16,597 bases of DNA from an uncultured Dialister sp. (GCA_900543165.1 UQQQ01000045.1:1-16597); one strand, 5' to 3'. Positions 1 through 7,126 are shown, counted from the first letter of the stretch. Translations and numbers: made by a program. The notes: a model not told the origin generated them from the sequence alone.

Positions 1-9
1 ATTTATGAT

Positions 10-42
10 AAAACCCCGCCAGCCTCTCGGCTGGCGGTTTTT
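10..42 (-). terminator. Intrinsic terminator after gdhA, probably bidirectional
   Basis: A perfect 9-bp stem (CCGCCAGCC / GGCTGGCGG, 16-24 with 29-37) closes a 4-nt loop. On the plus strand it is followed by five T. On the minus strand it is followed by GGTTTT. It lies about 70 bp past the gdhA stop codon, so it most likely ends gdhA transcription and can also stop plus-strand readthrough. Confidence 0.8.
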
Positions 43-112
43 GATTGATGGGTGCTGGTGACTAGTAGCGGCGTTTATGTATTTCCAAAAGGGACCCGTT
101 GCACCTGATTCT

Positions 113-1369
113 TTATCCTAAGAATCCCCTAGTCTTCTCCGCTTCTACGACGCGGGAGAGCGCGAGCATGTAGGAGGCGAGACGATAGGTCACATGGTAT
201 TTCTCCTTCAGTGCGTACACATCCTCATAGGCCTCACGCATCTTTTTGGCAAGGCGCTCATTGTACTCTTCTTCCGTCCAGTAGTAGCCGGTACGGTTCT
301 GCACCCATTCGAAATAGGAGCCCACAACGCCGCCGACATTGCTCATGACGTCTGCGAGGACCTCGATCCCCTTCTCTTCGAAGTAGGCATCGGCTTCCTC
401 CGTGGTCGGACCATTCGCCCCTTCCAGGATGAGACGGGCTTTCACCTTGCCCATGGTCTTTTCATTCAGCTGGTTCTCCATCGCGGCAACGAAAATGACA
501 TCGACGTCCTGTGCGAAAAGTTCACTGTCGGGGATCATGACCGCCCCTTCCTCCGTATAGCCTTTGAGCGAGCGGCCATGGCTGTTCGCATAGGTGTACA
601 TCGCTTCGATGTCAAGACCGCTTTCCTTGTGCCACGTACCATTGATATCGCCGATGGTGGTAATCTTGACGCCCTTCCTGTGCATGAGGAGAGAGCCGAC
701 GGAGCCGACATTGCCGAAGCCTTGTACAACCATGGTGAGATCCTTCATGTCCTTATGATTCTTTTCACACCATGTTTCCAGCGTAAAGAGCAGACCACGG
801 CCCGTCGCTTCATTTCTGCCGAGAGAGCCGCCCACGGAAAGAGGCTTGCCGGTGACGACACCGGGTTCCCACTTGCCGGAGAGCGCTGTATATTCATCGG
901 CGATCCACGCCATGATCTGGCCATTCGTATTCACATCCGGTGCCGGTACGTCCTGATCCGGTCCGATGATGGGATAGATCTTTCTGATATAGCCGCGTGT
1001 CAGACGGGCGAGTTCACGTGTGGAGAGCTTGTGAGGATCGACCTTGATCCCGCCCTTTGCGCCGCCATAAGGGATATTGCCGATGGCATTCTTGATGGTC
1101 ATCCACGCGGCAAGGGCTTTGACTTCGTTTTCATCGGATGCGGGATGGAAACGGATACCGCCCTTTGCTGCGCCTCGTGCGGTGGAGTGCTGTACGCGGT
1201 AGCCGGAGAAGACTTCGACATGCCCGTCATCCATCTGTATCGGGATGCTCACGGTGAGCTCGCGCTCCGGATAGCGGACAAATGCGTAGTCGCTCTCCCC
1301 GTAGCCTAGCACCTTCGCTGCCTTGTCGAGGATATGAAGCATGTTTTCATAAGGATTGTAGCTTGCCAT
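113..1369 (-). CDS. gdhA: Glutamate dehydrogenase (Glu/Leu/Phe/Val dehydrogenase family)
   Basis: Cytoplasmic enzyme interconverting glutamate and 2-oxoglutarate plus ammonia; in amino-acid fermenters it usually runs catabolically. The 418-residue length fits the hexameric GDH class. Visible are the substrate-binding stretch GAAKGGIRFHP (about 67-76), the catalytic-lysine motif PYGGAKGGIKVDP (Lys105), APDVNTNGQIMAW with Asp145, and the Rossmann motif GFGNVG (217-222). An acidic residue after the second strand (IGD, about 241) suggests NAD rather than NADP, which is inference. The reading frame is open back to 1414, but I place the start at 1369 because TTTTGGAGG lies 7 nt before that ATG and the protein then begins at the usual MASYNPYENM. 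It is a single-gene unit with its own promoter and terminator. Confidence 0.95.
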   Translation of the reverse strand: MASYNPYENMLHILDKAAKVLGYGESDYAFVRYPERELTVSIPIQMDDGHVEVFSGYRVQHSTARGAAKGGIRFHPASDENEVKALAAWMTIKNAIGNIPYGGAKGGIKVDPHKLSTRELARLTRGYIRKIYPIIGPDQDVPAPDVNTNGQIMAWIADEYTALSGKWEPGVVTGKPLSVGGSLGRNEATGRGLLFTLETWCEKNHKDMKDLTMVVQGFGNVGSVGSLLMHRKGVKITTIGDINGTWHKESGLDIEAMYTYANSHGRSLKGYTEEGAVMIPDSELFAQDVDVIFVAAMENQLNEKTMGKVKARLILEGANGPTTEEADAYFEEKGIEVLADVMSNVGGVVGSYFEWVQNRTGYYWTEEEYNERLAKKMREAYEDVYALKEKYHVTYRLASYMLALSRVVEAEKTRGFLG

Positions 1370-1434
1370 TTTTGCCTCCAAAAGGAAATTGGAACCTTGT
1401 GCATTCTTAGACACACATGAAAATCCATAGCTTT

Positions 1435-1463
1435 ACTATAGCACGTTTTGCGTCTTTTGAGAA
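1435..1463 (-). promoter_or_regulatory. Probable sigma-A promoter of gdhA
   Basis: On the minus strand TTCTCA (1458-1463) and TATAGT (1435-1440) are separated by 17 bp. The -35 box matches the consensus at four of six positions and the -10 box at five. Transcription would start near 1428 and give a leader of about 60 nt that includes the GGAGG site. Confidence 0.5.
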
Positions 1464-1596
1464 TATAGATGCATACATAAATGAGTATTTAGCATGAATT
1501 TACATTCATTATGATAAATTCATCATACAGAAATAAAAGCTGCCGGTTCGCCTCGACCATGGATACAGGGCATAAGAAATTCTGCAGGTTCCATGG

Positions 1597-1745
1597 GTTC
1601 AGGGTTGTGGTGGCGGCTTCGCCGCAAATATATATGAGGCGATGCCCGAAGATCTTTTGAGATGCTACTATGCTCGTATCGCCAGCCTTCCCCTCGAGGG
1701 GAAGGTGCCCCGAAGGGGCGGATAGGGCAGTGGCGATATGAAAGG
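1597..1745 (-). repeat. Double-hairpin module, copy 1
   Basis: Read on the minus strand this block has CCCTATCCGCCCC, a GCCCC/GGGGC hairpin, the palindrome CCTTCCCCTCGAGGGGAAGG (1687-1706), a GCGATACGAG stretch and GCGGCGAAGCCGCCACCACAA, ending at AACCCTGAACC. The same order recurs at 7127-7308, 10333-10440 and 13561-13707. The 460-bp gap between gdhA and the feo operon otherwise holds only the gdhA promoter and unclassified sequence; the short frames in it look like noise. Confidence 0.75.
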
Positions 1746-1847
1746 GAGTGGGAGAATGCGTTTCAAGCAGGCGATTTACGAGAGTACCCAAGCGCCGCTG
1801 GCGCGGCCCCTCTTTTCCTCTGCAGGTAATGCCCCAAAGCAGCCTTC

Positions 1848-1875
1848 AAGTCACCAGCCACCAGTCACTAACCAT
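1848..1875. repeat. Heptamer array at the end of the feo operon
   Basis: Four 7-bp units AAGTCAC, CAGCCAC, CAGTCAC, TAACCAT run up to the TGA stop of the Cys-rich peptide gene (1875-1877). The last base of the array is the first base of the stop triplet on the plus strand. Confidence 0.7.
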
Positions 1876-2078
1876 CAAAAAAGGAACCGCTTTCGCGATT
1901 CCATTTTTGATTTCTTGAGTCCGCCGTGAAGTTTCATTTCCCTTTCGCGGCAGGCGGGGCAGTCTCCGCCCCCACCGCAGCATCCACCGCCGCCGATGGT
2001 GGCATGATAGATGTGACGGCAGGCAAGAACGAAGAGGATGGCGATCACCGCCACCACGGCATAGACAGCGGGATTCAT
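1875..2078 (-). CDS. FeoB-associated Cys-rich membrane protein
   Basis: A 67-residue peptide with one N-terminal membrane helix (about 5-20), then a glycine-rich linker and a cysteine cluster: Cys33-Cys34 and Cys40-x-x-Cys43. The tail is basic (KKSKMESRKR). Small proteins of this build are routinely encoded next to feoB and are annotated as FeoB-associated Cys-rich membrane proteins. Their role is not firmly established; metal handling at the inner face of FeoB is the usual guess. The start follows AAGGAG by 8 nt. It is the last gene of the feo cluster, 203 bp after feoB, and a perfect 16-bp hairpin stands just before its ribosome binding site, so its expression may be set separately from that of feoB. 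Confidence 0.8.
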   Translation of the reverse strand: MNPAVYAVVAVIAILFVLACRHIYHATIGGGGCCGGGGDCPACREREMKLHGGLKKSKMESRKRFLF

Positions 2079-2092
2079 AGGAAGTCTCCTTT

Positions 2093-2136
2093 TGTGGAAA
2101 CACGAATTAAATCGTTGTCGGATTTAATTCGTGTTT
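2093..2136. repeat. Perfect 16-bp inverted repeat, MITE-end-like
   Basis: Arms 2098-2113 and 2121-2136 are exact complements around a 7-nt loop. The 26 bases from 2095 match the right-hand terminus of the 160-bp MITE at 13291-13450 (read inward) at about 22 of 26 positions, so it looks like two such ends joined. On the minus strand the hairpin ends about 7 nt before the AAGGAG of the Cys-rich peptide gene. There is no run of T on that strand, so a terminator is less likely than a translation or mRNA-stability element. Confidence 0.7.
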
Positions 2137-2170
2137 ACTTATTTATTTTCGTAATCTGGTCTGGATGGAT

Positions 2171-2205
2171 TCAGGGTTAGCCCCTGGGGCGGCCCGCCCC
2201 TTGAT
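2171..2205. repeat. GGGTTAGCCC / GGGGCG-CGCCCC repeat, copy 1
   Basis: The block TTCAGGGTTAGCCCCTGG is followed by a 6-bp GC hairpin, GGGGCG (2186-2191) with CGCCCC (2195-2200), then TTGATT. Related copies lie at 15368-15402, 15592-15626 and 16353-16390, all in the same orientation. Confidence 0.6.
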
Positions 2206-2258
2206 TACGTTTGAAAGCCTCGATGGAATGAGAAATGAGATATGCGAAATGGTGGTGC

Positions 2259-2279
2259 CAGTCACTAGTCACCAGCTAC
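2259..2279. repeat. Heptamer array directly after feoB
   Basis: Three units CAGTCAC, TAGTCAC, CAGCTAC end 2 bp before the feoB stop codon (2282-2284). In the direction of feoB the sequence past the stop reads TAGCTGG TGACTAG TGACTGG. Confidence 0.65.
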
Positions 2280-2281
2280 CC

Positions 2282-4426
2282 TTACGCTTTCGCAGCAACG
2301 GCTTTGGAGATTTCTTTCTCCTTCGGAGCCGGACGGCAGATGAAGTAGAGAGAAAGGAGACAGAGGACGATGGTGATGCCCTGAGAGAGACCGAAGGCTG
2401 CACCGTAGAAGAGCCAGCTGCCCAGATTGTAAGTTACGAAAGCCATGCCATAGCCGAGCACGACCTGGAATCCGATAGCGATAGCCGCCCATTTGCGGTC
2501 GCCCATTTCTCTGGCGATGGTCGCGATCGCAACGACGCATGGCGGGTCAAAGAGGTTCAGGATCATGTAGGAGAAGGCAGCGATCGGGGTGAACATATTC
2601 GCAATGCCAGCCATGATTTCTTCGTCCTCTGCTTCTGCTGCGACGCCATTCAGGACAGCCAGGGTACTCATTGCATTTTCCTTCGCCATTTCTGCGGAGA
2701 TGACAGCAACAGCGCCCTTCCAGTCACCGAGGCCGAGTGGAGCAAAGATCCAGGAGATCGCATGACCGAAGGCAGCCATCATGGAGTCTTCGATGTCTTC
2801 TACCATTTCAAGACCTGCATTGAATGCGGAGAAGAACCAGATGACGACGCAGACCGCGAAGATGATGGTGCCGGCTTTGATGATGAAGCCGCGCGCTCTT
2901 TCCCACATATGGATGAGGACGCCCTTCATGGACGGGAAGTGGTAAGCCGGAAGCTCCATGACGAAAGGAGCCGGATCACCCGCAAAAGCACCTGTCTTTT
3001 TGAGAGCGATGCCTGCGAGGATGATGACCGCGATACCGAGGAAGTACATGGCCGGCGCCATCAGGATGGAGTCTGGGAAGAATACGGAGGTGATCATGGA
3101 AATGATGACCGCCTTTGCCGAGCATGGGATGAAGGTGCAGAGCATGATGGTCATGCGGCGGTCACGCACGTCTTCGATGGTGCGGGTCGCCATGACAGCC
3201 GGTACACCGCAGCCGCTGCCGACAAGGATCGGGATGAAGGACTTGCCGGAGAGCCCGAATTTACGGAAAATGCGGTCCATGATGAAGGCAACACGAGCCA
3301 TGTAACCGGAGTCTTCCAGAAGGGAGAGGAAGAAGAAAATGAGGAGGATCTGCGGCACAAAGCCGAGAACGGTGCCGACACCGCCGATGATGCCGTCTAC
3401 GACGAGGCTAGACATCCAGTCCGGCGCTTCGATGGACTCCATGAAGCCAGTCACTGCGTCATTCACGATCTCCCCGAAGAAGGTATCATTCACCCAGTCT
3501 GTCGCCCAGCCGCCGACGGTGGTGACAGAGATGAAATAGACAAGCGTCATGATGAGGAAGAAGATCGGAAGCGCAAGGATGCGGTTCGTGACGATATGGT
3601 CGATCTTATCCGAGGTCGTCATGGAGACGCCCTGTTTCTTTTTCTTCATGACACTGTCTATGATCTTGGAAATGTAGCCATAGCGCTGGTTGATGATGAT
3701 GGACTCGGCATCATCATCGAGCTCGTCTTCGCAGTCCTTGATATGGCCTTCCAGATGAGACATCAGCTTCGGCTCCAGCTGCAGAGCTCCCGTCGCATCC
3801 TGGTCTCTTTCGAATACTTTGATGGCGTACCAGCGAACGAACTGGTTTTCGACTTTATCGGAGATAGATTCTTCGATGTGTGCGATGGCATGCTCGACAC
3901 TGCCGGTGAATACAGACGGCAGGCGAAGCGATTTCTTATTCATAGCAAGCTCCATCGCCTTTTCAGCCGCTTCCCGGCAACCCTTGCCCTGCAGGGCAGA
4001 GATCTCTACGACCGGGCAGCCCAGCTCGGAGGAGAGTTTGTCGAAATCAATGATGTCGCCATTCTTTTTGACAAGGTCCATCATATTGATAGCCACGATC
4101 ATCGGCAGACCGATCTCCACCAGCTGTGTCGTAAGGTACAGGTTGCGTTCCAGATTCGTGCCATCGATGATGTTCAGGATGACGTCCGGCTGTTCGTTCA
4201 CCAGATAGTTTCTGGCGACTTTTTCTTCGAGCGTGTACGGAGAAAGGGAGTAGATCCCCGGCAGATCCTGGATGATGACATCCTTGTGTCCCTTGAGGAT
4301 GCCGTCCTTCTTTTCGACTGTGACACCGGGCCAGTTCCCTACGTACTGGGAGCTGCCGGTCAGTTCATTGAATAATGTCGTCTTCCCGCAGTTCGGGTTA
4401 CCCGCCAGGGCGATTCGTATAGACAT
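2282..4426 (-). CDS. feoB: Ferrous iron transporter FeoB
   Basis: Inner-membrane Fe(II) uptake protein with a cytoplasmic G-protein domain; 714 residues. The G domain shows G1 GNPNCGKTT (9-17), G2 NWPGVT (31-36), G3 DLPG (54-57), G4 NMMD (114-117) and a G5-like SALQGKG (143-149). A helical GDI-like region follows (about 170-270), then the polytopic domain starting near 282. Its Gate motifs include GSGCGVP (403-409, with the conserved Cys406) and FIPCSAK (432-438); a later FDPPCVVAIATIARE belongs to the second Gate region. AAGGAG lies 11 nt before the ATG. It is preceded by two feoA genes, but after a 429-bp repeat-filled gap, which is long for an operon member. No internal defects are seen. 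Confidence 0.97.
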   Translation of the reverse strand: MSIRIALAGNPNCGKTTLFNELTGSSQYVGNWPGVTVEKKDGILKGHKDVIIQDLPGIYSLSPYTLEEKVARNYLVNEQPDVILNIIDGTNLERNLYLTTQLVEIGLPMIVAINMMDLVKKNGDIIDFDKLSSELGCPVVEISALQGKGCREAAEKAMELAMNKKSLRLPSVFTGSVEHAIAHIEESISDKVENQFVRWYAIKVFERDQDATGALQLEPKLMSHLEGHIKDCEDELDDDAESIIINQRYGYISKIIDSVMKKKKQGVSMTTSDKIDHIVTNRILALPIFFLIMTLVYFISVTTVGGWATDWVNDTFFGEIVNDAVTGFMESIEAPDWMSSLVVDGIIGGVGTVLGFVPQILLIFFFLSLLEDSGYMARVAFIMDRIFRKFGLSGKSFIPILVGSGCGVPAVMATRTIEDVRDRRMTIMLCTFIPCSAKAVIISMITSVFFPDSILMAPAMYFLGIAVIILAGIALKKTGAFAGDPAPFVMELPAYHFPSMKGVLIHMWERARGFIIKAGTIIFAVCVVIWFFSAFNAGLEMVEDIEDSMMAAFGHAISWIFAPLGLGDWKGAVAVISAEMAKENAMSTLAVLNGVAAEAEDEEIMAGIANMFTPIAAFSYMILNLFDPPCVVAIATIAREMGDRKWAAIAIGFQVVLGYGMAFVTYNLGSWLFYGAAFGLSQGITIVLCLLSLYFICRPAPKEKEISKAVAAKA

Positions 4427-4581
4427 ATTTTTGTGTTCTCCTTCTTTGGCATTTGGGTGGGATTGGTTCTAGTTAGTGGTTTCAGGGTTCGGGGTTATGG
4501 TGGCGGCGCGGAAATTTAGAAAGCGCCGCGAGTTTTTGGAAATGCGTCAGCACTCACCGTGAACCCTGAAGTTTGAAAGCA

Positions 4582-4616
4582 GGGGTGAGTAGTTAGGGAT
4601 TAGGAGTGACTGGTGA
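4582..4616. repeat. Heptamer array between feoB and feoA
   Basis: Five units GGGGTGA, GTAGTTA, GGGATTA, GGAGTGA, CTGGTGA. It is followed by the inverted-end element at 4634. The same order, array then inverted-end element then GCGC stem-loop, is seen at 7309-7607. Confidence 0.65.
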
Positions 4617-4633
4617 CTTGGATTCTCCGGCAT

Positions 4634-4779
4634 CGTCATCCCGAGCGCAGCCGAGGGATCTCTACTGCCCTGCGGGAATCAGTGTGTATGCGCCGAGGTA
4701 AAACGATGTATTGGCGCTGTCTCACATCAGGCAATGCGCGTTGTGCCATAGAGATTTCTCGGCTACGCTCGAAATAACG
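4634..4779. repeat. MITE-like element with 30-bp inverted ends, copy 1
   Basis: The first 30 bases (starting CGTCATCCCGAGCGCAGCCG) and the last 30 are inverted copies matching at 24 of 30 positions; total about 146 bp. There is no coding capacity. A related, more diverged element lies at 7356-7538, and a single end is present near 10079-10105. It sits in the 429-bp gap between feoA and feoB, which holds no gene. Confidence 0.6.
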
Positions 4780-4785
4780 AAGGCG

Positions 4786-4840
4786 CGAAGCGCTATCAAA
4801 GCTCCGCGGCGCTTCAATTTTTTATGCGCCGCACCACCAT
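4786..4840 (-). repeat. GCGGCGC/GCGCCGC stem-loop repeat after feoA
   Basis: On the minus strand, 16 bp past the feoA stop codon, ATGGTGGTGCGGCGC is followed by an A/T-rich loop, GCGCCGCGG and TTTGATAGCGCTTC. The stem is 7 bp. Close copies follow recQ (7543-7600) and occur at 15679-15730, with looser ones at 13453, 15468 and 16431. Confidence 0.65.
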
Positions 4841-4855
4841 TCCTAATTTCTCATT

Positions 4856-5074
4856 TTATTCTACTTCGATCGCTTCGGCTTCATCCTTACGGATGGAGAG
4901 CTCATAGCCGCGGACGGTGAGCTCGATGGGATCTCCCAGCGGAGCGACCTTGCGGACATAGACATCGACGCCCTTCGTGATACCCATATCCATGATGCGG
5001 CGGCGCAGCGGGCCTGCGCCAGTGATTTTCTTGACTTTGGCTGTGCTTCCGACAGCCACTTCTTTGAGTGTCAT
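4856..5074 (-). CDS. feoA: FeoA-type iron transport accessory protein (second of two)
   Basis: Small cytoplasmic SH3-fold protein thought to act on FeoB. It has 72 residues and the textbook FeoA signature LRRRIMDMGITKG ... APLGDPIELTVRGYELSIRKDEA. I start it at 5074 (MTLKEVAVGS) because AAAGGAC lies just before this ATG; the frame is open to 5191, but that extension (MSRSIALWQGG...) overlaps the upstream gene and is not FeoA-like. It is the more canonical of the two FeoA copies. The upstream feoA ends 73 bp before it, and feoB begins about 430 bp after it. Confidence 0.9.
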   Translation of the reverse strand: MTLKEVAVGSTAKVKKITGAGPLRRRIMDMGITKGVDVYVRKVAPLGDPIELTVRGYELSIRKDEAEAIEVE

Positions 5075-5147
5075 TCTATTCGTCCTTTCGTTTTGATAAG
5101 GGATAAGTGATTCGGTGTGACCGGCGGATGGTGAAAAAGACTCCCCG

Positions 5148-5360
5148 TTAAAAGAATATCCGCCCTGCCATAGAGCGATCGAGCGCGACACGGCTGCCTT
5201 TCACCTGTACGATCAAGTTGCCTCCCATCTGGCTGATAATGAGTACCTTCGCCGCAACGACGAATCCCAGATCTGCCAGATGCTGGCGAATCTCATCTTT
5301 CCCGGAGATCCGCGTGATCGTCACGGTGTCTCCTGCCTTGGCAAATACCAGAGGCATCAT
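5148..5360 (-). CDS. feoA: FeoA-domain protein (first of two)
   Basis: A 70-residue FeoA/SH3-like protein: MMPLVFAKAGDTVTITRISG, then HLADLGFVVAAKV and a C-terminal ALDRSMAGRIFF, which corresponds to the ALGRGMA-type end of FeoA domains. It differs clearly from the second FeoA, so this is an old paralogue pair and not a recent duplication. The start is at 5360 or 5357, following AAGGA by 5-8 nt. Starts further upstream are excluded because the -10 box (5412-5417) lies within that extension. It heads the feo cluster. Two-FeoA clusters with FeoB and a Cys-rich peptide are a known arrangement in Firmicutes. Confidence 0.85.
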   Translation of the reverse strand: MMPLVFAKAGDTVTITRISGKDEIRQHLADLGFVVAAKVLIISQMGGNLIVQVKGSRVALDRSMAGRIFF

Positions 5361-5411
5361 AGGCATCCTTCTTTCTGAAATGCAACTCTTCATTTCTTCA
5401 CTTTCGCCAAT

Positions 5412-5441
5412 ATTATAGTTCCCCATTTTAAAATTAGTCAA
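5412..5441 (-). promoter_or_regulatory. Strong sigma-A promoter of the feo operon
   Basis: TTGACT (5436-5441) and a perfect TATAAT (5412-5417) are separated by 18 bp. The start would be near 5405, leaving a leader of about 45 nt before feoA. An AT-rich inverted pair (ATTAGCAATAT 5464-5474 and ATATCGTCTAAT 5486-5497) lies 23 bp upstream of the -35 box. It might bind a regulator, but it is not a clear Fur box. Confidence 0.8.
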
Positions 5442-5552
5442 TAGCCCGAAATATTTTTATTAGATTAGCAATATGATTATTTACTATATCGTCTAATACA
5501 GGTTAGGATGATAACAAAAATCATATGGGCTTATTCTTAAATTTAGGCATTC

Positions 5553-5585
5553 AAAAAGCGCCATGCATTTGGCATGCCGCTTTTG
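5553..5585 (-). terminator. Terminator of thyA-folA
   Basis: A 13-bp stem with one mismatch (5554-5566 with 5572-5584) and a 5-nt loop. On the minus strand it ends in GCGCTTTTTG. It lies about 120 bp after the folA stop and separates folA from the feo promoter. The plus strand is also followed by T-rich sequence. Confidence 0.75.
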
Positions 5586-5623
5586 TATTGCGTATTGTTT
5601 GTTGTTTTTCGTTTGGATTCTTT

Positions 5624-5667
5624 CTCCTTCCTCTGGAAGGAGGTGGCACGAAGCGCCGGAGATTGGC
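5624..5667. repeat. Solo arm of the 9852-9974 cruciform family
   Basis: The block CTCCTTCCTCTGGAAGGAGG followed by TGGCACGAAGCGCCGGAGATTGGC matches one arm of the inverted element at 9852-9974. It lies in the gap after folA. Confidence 0.55.
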
Positions 5668-5684
5668 AGGCGGAACAAGGGAAA

Positions 5685-5722
5685 CCTAATCCCTAGTCAC
5701 CAGTCACTAGCTACCAGTCACC
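5685..5722. repeat. Heptamer array running into folA
   Basis: Units CCTAATC, CCTAGTC, ACCAGTC, ACTAGCT, ACCAGTC. The folA stop codon (5707-5709) lies inside the fourth unit, so the last codons of folA (Val-Thr-Gly-Ser-stop) are written by the repeat. Confidence 0.75.
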
Positions 5723-6189
5723 TTGCGATATGTACAGAAGCGATGCGGGAGCTTTCCCTCCCCCTCTATGCTCTCTTCCAGCTTCCAGCGGAAAGGATCG
5801 AAATCCGGGAAGTACGCATCGCCCTCGAAATCTTCCTCGATCTCTGTGATGTACATCGTATCTGCATAGGGCAGGAGCTCACGGTACATATGCTCGCCGC
5901 CGATCACGAAGCTCTCTCCTGCGGGCAGTGCCGCAAGCAGCTTCTTGACATCGTGGAAGAGAAGGACGCCCTCCGGCGCTTTGTAGTCCGGATTTCCTGT
6001 CAGCACATAATGGACACGGCCGGGCAGGACCTTGGGCAGACTCTCGAAGGTCTTTCGCCCCATGACGATGGGATGACCCATGGTGAGAGTCTTGAACCGC
6101 TTCAGGTCATCGGAAAGGTGCCAGATGAGCTGGTTATCCTTGCCGATGACACCGTTTCTGGCACGGGCAACAATGATAGAAAGGCTCAT
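5707..6189 (-). CDS. folA: Dihydrofolate reductase
   Basis: Reduces dihydrofolate to tetrahydrofolate with NADPH in the cytoplasm; target of trimethoprim-type inhibitors. It has 160 residues, typical for bacterial DHFR. Visible are NGVIGKDNQLIWHL (12-25), the catalytic acid in HLSDDLKRF (Asp28 by alignment with E. coli Asp27), GHPIVMGRKTFESLP (38-52), LPGR, and FVIGGEHMYRELLPYAD with the cofactor-binding Gly-Gly pair. The start overlaps the thyA stop as ATGA, and GGAGGTG inside the thyA 3' end serves as its ribosome binding site, so the two are translationally coupled. The last four residues (VTGS) come from an invading heptamer array. Confidence 0.96.
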   Translation of the reverse strand: MSLSIIVARARNGVIGKDNQLIWHLSDDLKRFKTLTMGHPIVMGRKTFESLPKVLPGRVHYVLTGNPDYKAPEGVLLFHDVKKLLAALPAGESFVIGGEHMYRELLPYADTMYITEIEEDFEGDAYFPDFDPFRWKLEESIEGEGKLPHRFCTYRKVTGS

Positions 6190-6980
6190 ACGGACACCTC
6201 CATCGCGATCTTGTCATGGTGACGATAATTTTCCAGCTGGATGTCTTCAGGCTTAAAGTCATAGAAATCCTTCACATCCGGATTCAGGACGAGTCTCGGC
6301 GCTGCATAAGCCTCCGGCAGGCGCGAGAGCTGGAGCTTCAGCTGTTCCACATGGTTTTCGTAAATGTGCGCGTTATTGATGACATGCGTGAAGAGTCCCG
6401 GTCGAAGACCGCTCACCTGCGCGATCATGCAGATGAGCGCCGCGTACTGGGTCATGTTGAAGGGCACGCCGAGCCCCATATCTCCGCTGCGCTGGACGAG
6501 CATGCAGTTCAGGCGGCCGTCATTCGAAACATCCCACATGGTGAGGAAGGCACAGGGATAGAGTGCCATGTCAGGAAGATCCTTCACATTCCAGAGATCG
6601 ACCACCATGCGGCGGCTCTCCGGGTCTTTTTTCAGCATGTCAAGGAGGGTGTCGACCTGATGGTACTTGCCGAGCTGATAGCCGTAGGCTTTCCCGATGG
6701 TGCCGTCCTCGCGCATCCACTCATCCCATACATGGCAGTTCCACTTCTGCAGCTCACGCACATCATTCGACTGCTTCTGCCAGATCCAGAGGATCTCTTT
6801 CACGGCTGTCTTGAAGGCGACGAATTTCGTGGTGAGGATGGGAAATTCCTTTTCCAGATCAAACTGCATGATCTGATGCGGCAGTTTGTAGGCAGGCATA
6901 CCCGTGCGGTTCTCGCCGAGTGCGCCTTTGTCCAATATGTTTTTTACGATGCTGAGATATTCCTGATCAGCAAGACTCAT
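6186..6980 (-). CDS. thyA: Thymidylate synthase (ThyA type)
   Basis: Methylates dUMP to dTMP with methylene-tetrahydrofolate, yielding dihydrofolate for FolA. It has 264 residues. Visible are NRTG (24-27, phosphate-binding Arg25), the DPESRRMVVDLWN loop (Arg123/Arg124), catalytic Cys143 in ALYPCAF, QRSGD (163-167), PFNMTQY with Asn175, and the C-terminal nucleotide-binding HIYENH (His205, Tyr207). The residue after the catalytic Cys is Ala, where E. coli and human enzymes have His (PCH); I believe a PCA form is shared with some clostridial ThyA. AAAGGAG lies 9 nt before the ATG. First gene of the thyA-folA operon. I found no convincing promoter in the 700-bp repeat-rich region upstream. Confidence 0.95.
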   Translation of the reverse strand: MSLADQEYLSIVKNILDKGALGENRTGMPAYKLPHQIMQFDLEKEFPILTTKFVAFKTAVKEILWIWQKQSNDVRELQKWNCHVWDEWMREDGTIGKAYGYQLGKYHQVDTLLDMLKKDPESRRMVVDLWNVKDLPDMALYPCAFLTMWDVSNDGRLNCMLVQRSGDMGLGVPFNMTQYAALICMIAQVSGLRPGLFTHVINNAHIYENHVEQLKLQLSRLPEAYAAPRLVLNPDVKDFYDFKPEDIQLENYRHHDKIAMEVSV

Positions 6981-7036
6981 GGTAGTGACTCCTTTGCTTG
7001 TATGTTGTCTGGAAATAGAGGCGAATAGGGATTTGA

Positions 7037-7120
7037 GATTAGAAGTGACGGGTGGCTAAGGGCTAGGGACTGGTGACTAGTGACTAGTAGCTAGGGACTA
7101 AGAGGCTAGGAGACTAGGAG
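7037..7120. repeat. Longest heptamer array (12 units)
   Basis: Twelve consecutive 7-bp units beginning GATTAGA, AGTGACG, GGTGGCT and running through AGGGACT, GGTGACT, AGTGACT, AGTAGCT. On the plus strand the core reads TGACTAG in tandem. It forms the left edge of a composite repeat (7037-7336) that is repeated, inverted, at 13519-13763. It lies in the gene-free stretch between thyA and recQ. Confidence 0.75.
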
Positions 7121-7126
7121 ACACCA

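Noticed and set aside
194..1309. 371-residue plus-strand frame opposite gdhA
   Set aside because: Antisense to a clearly conserved enzyme; composition is typical of the reverse of a coding frame.
1489..1791. 100-residue minus-strand frame between gdhA and the feo operon
   Set aside because: It is made largely of the double-hairpin repeat and has no ribosome binding site.
2165..4375. 736-residue open frame on the plus strand opposite feoB
   Set aside because: It is a shadow of feoB: rich in Asp, His, Glu and Arg with no domain, no ribosome binding site and no family resemblance.
4856..5191. 111-residue version of the second FeoA
   Set aside because: The extra N-terminus overlaps the upstream feoA gene; the internal ATG at 5074 has the better ribosome binding site and the normal FeoA length.
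5361..5411. Riboswitch in the feo leader
   Set aside because: The leader is only about 45 nt, too short for known metal-sensing riboswitches, and no such motif is visible.
7037..7120. CRISPR array
   Set aside because: The units are 7 bp, contiguous and degenerate, with no spacers and no cas genes nearby.
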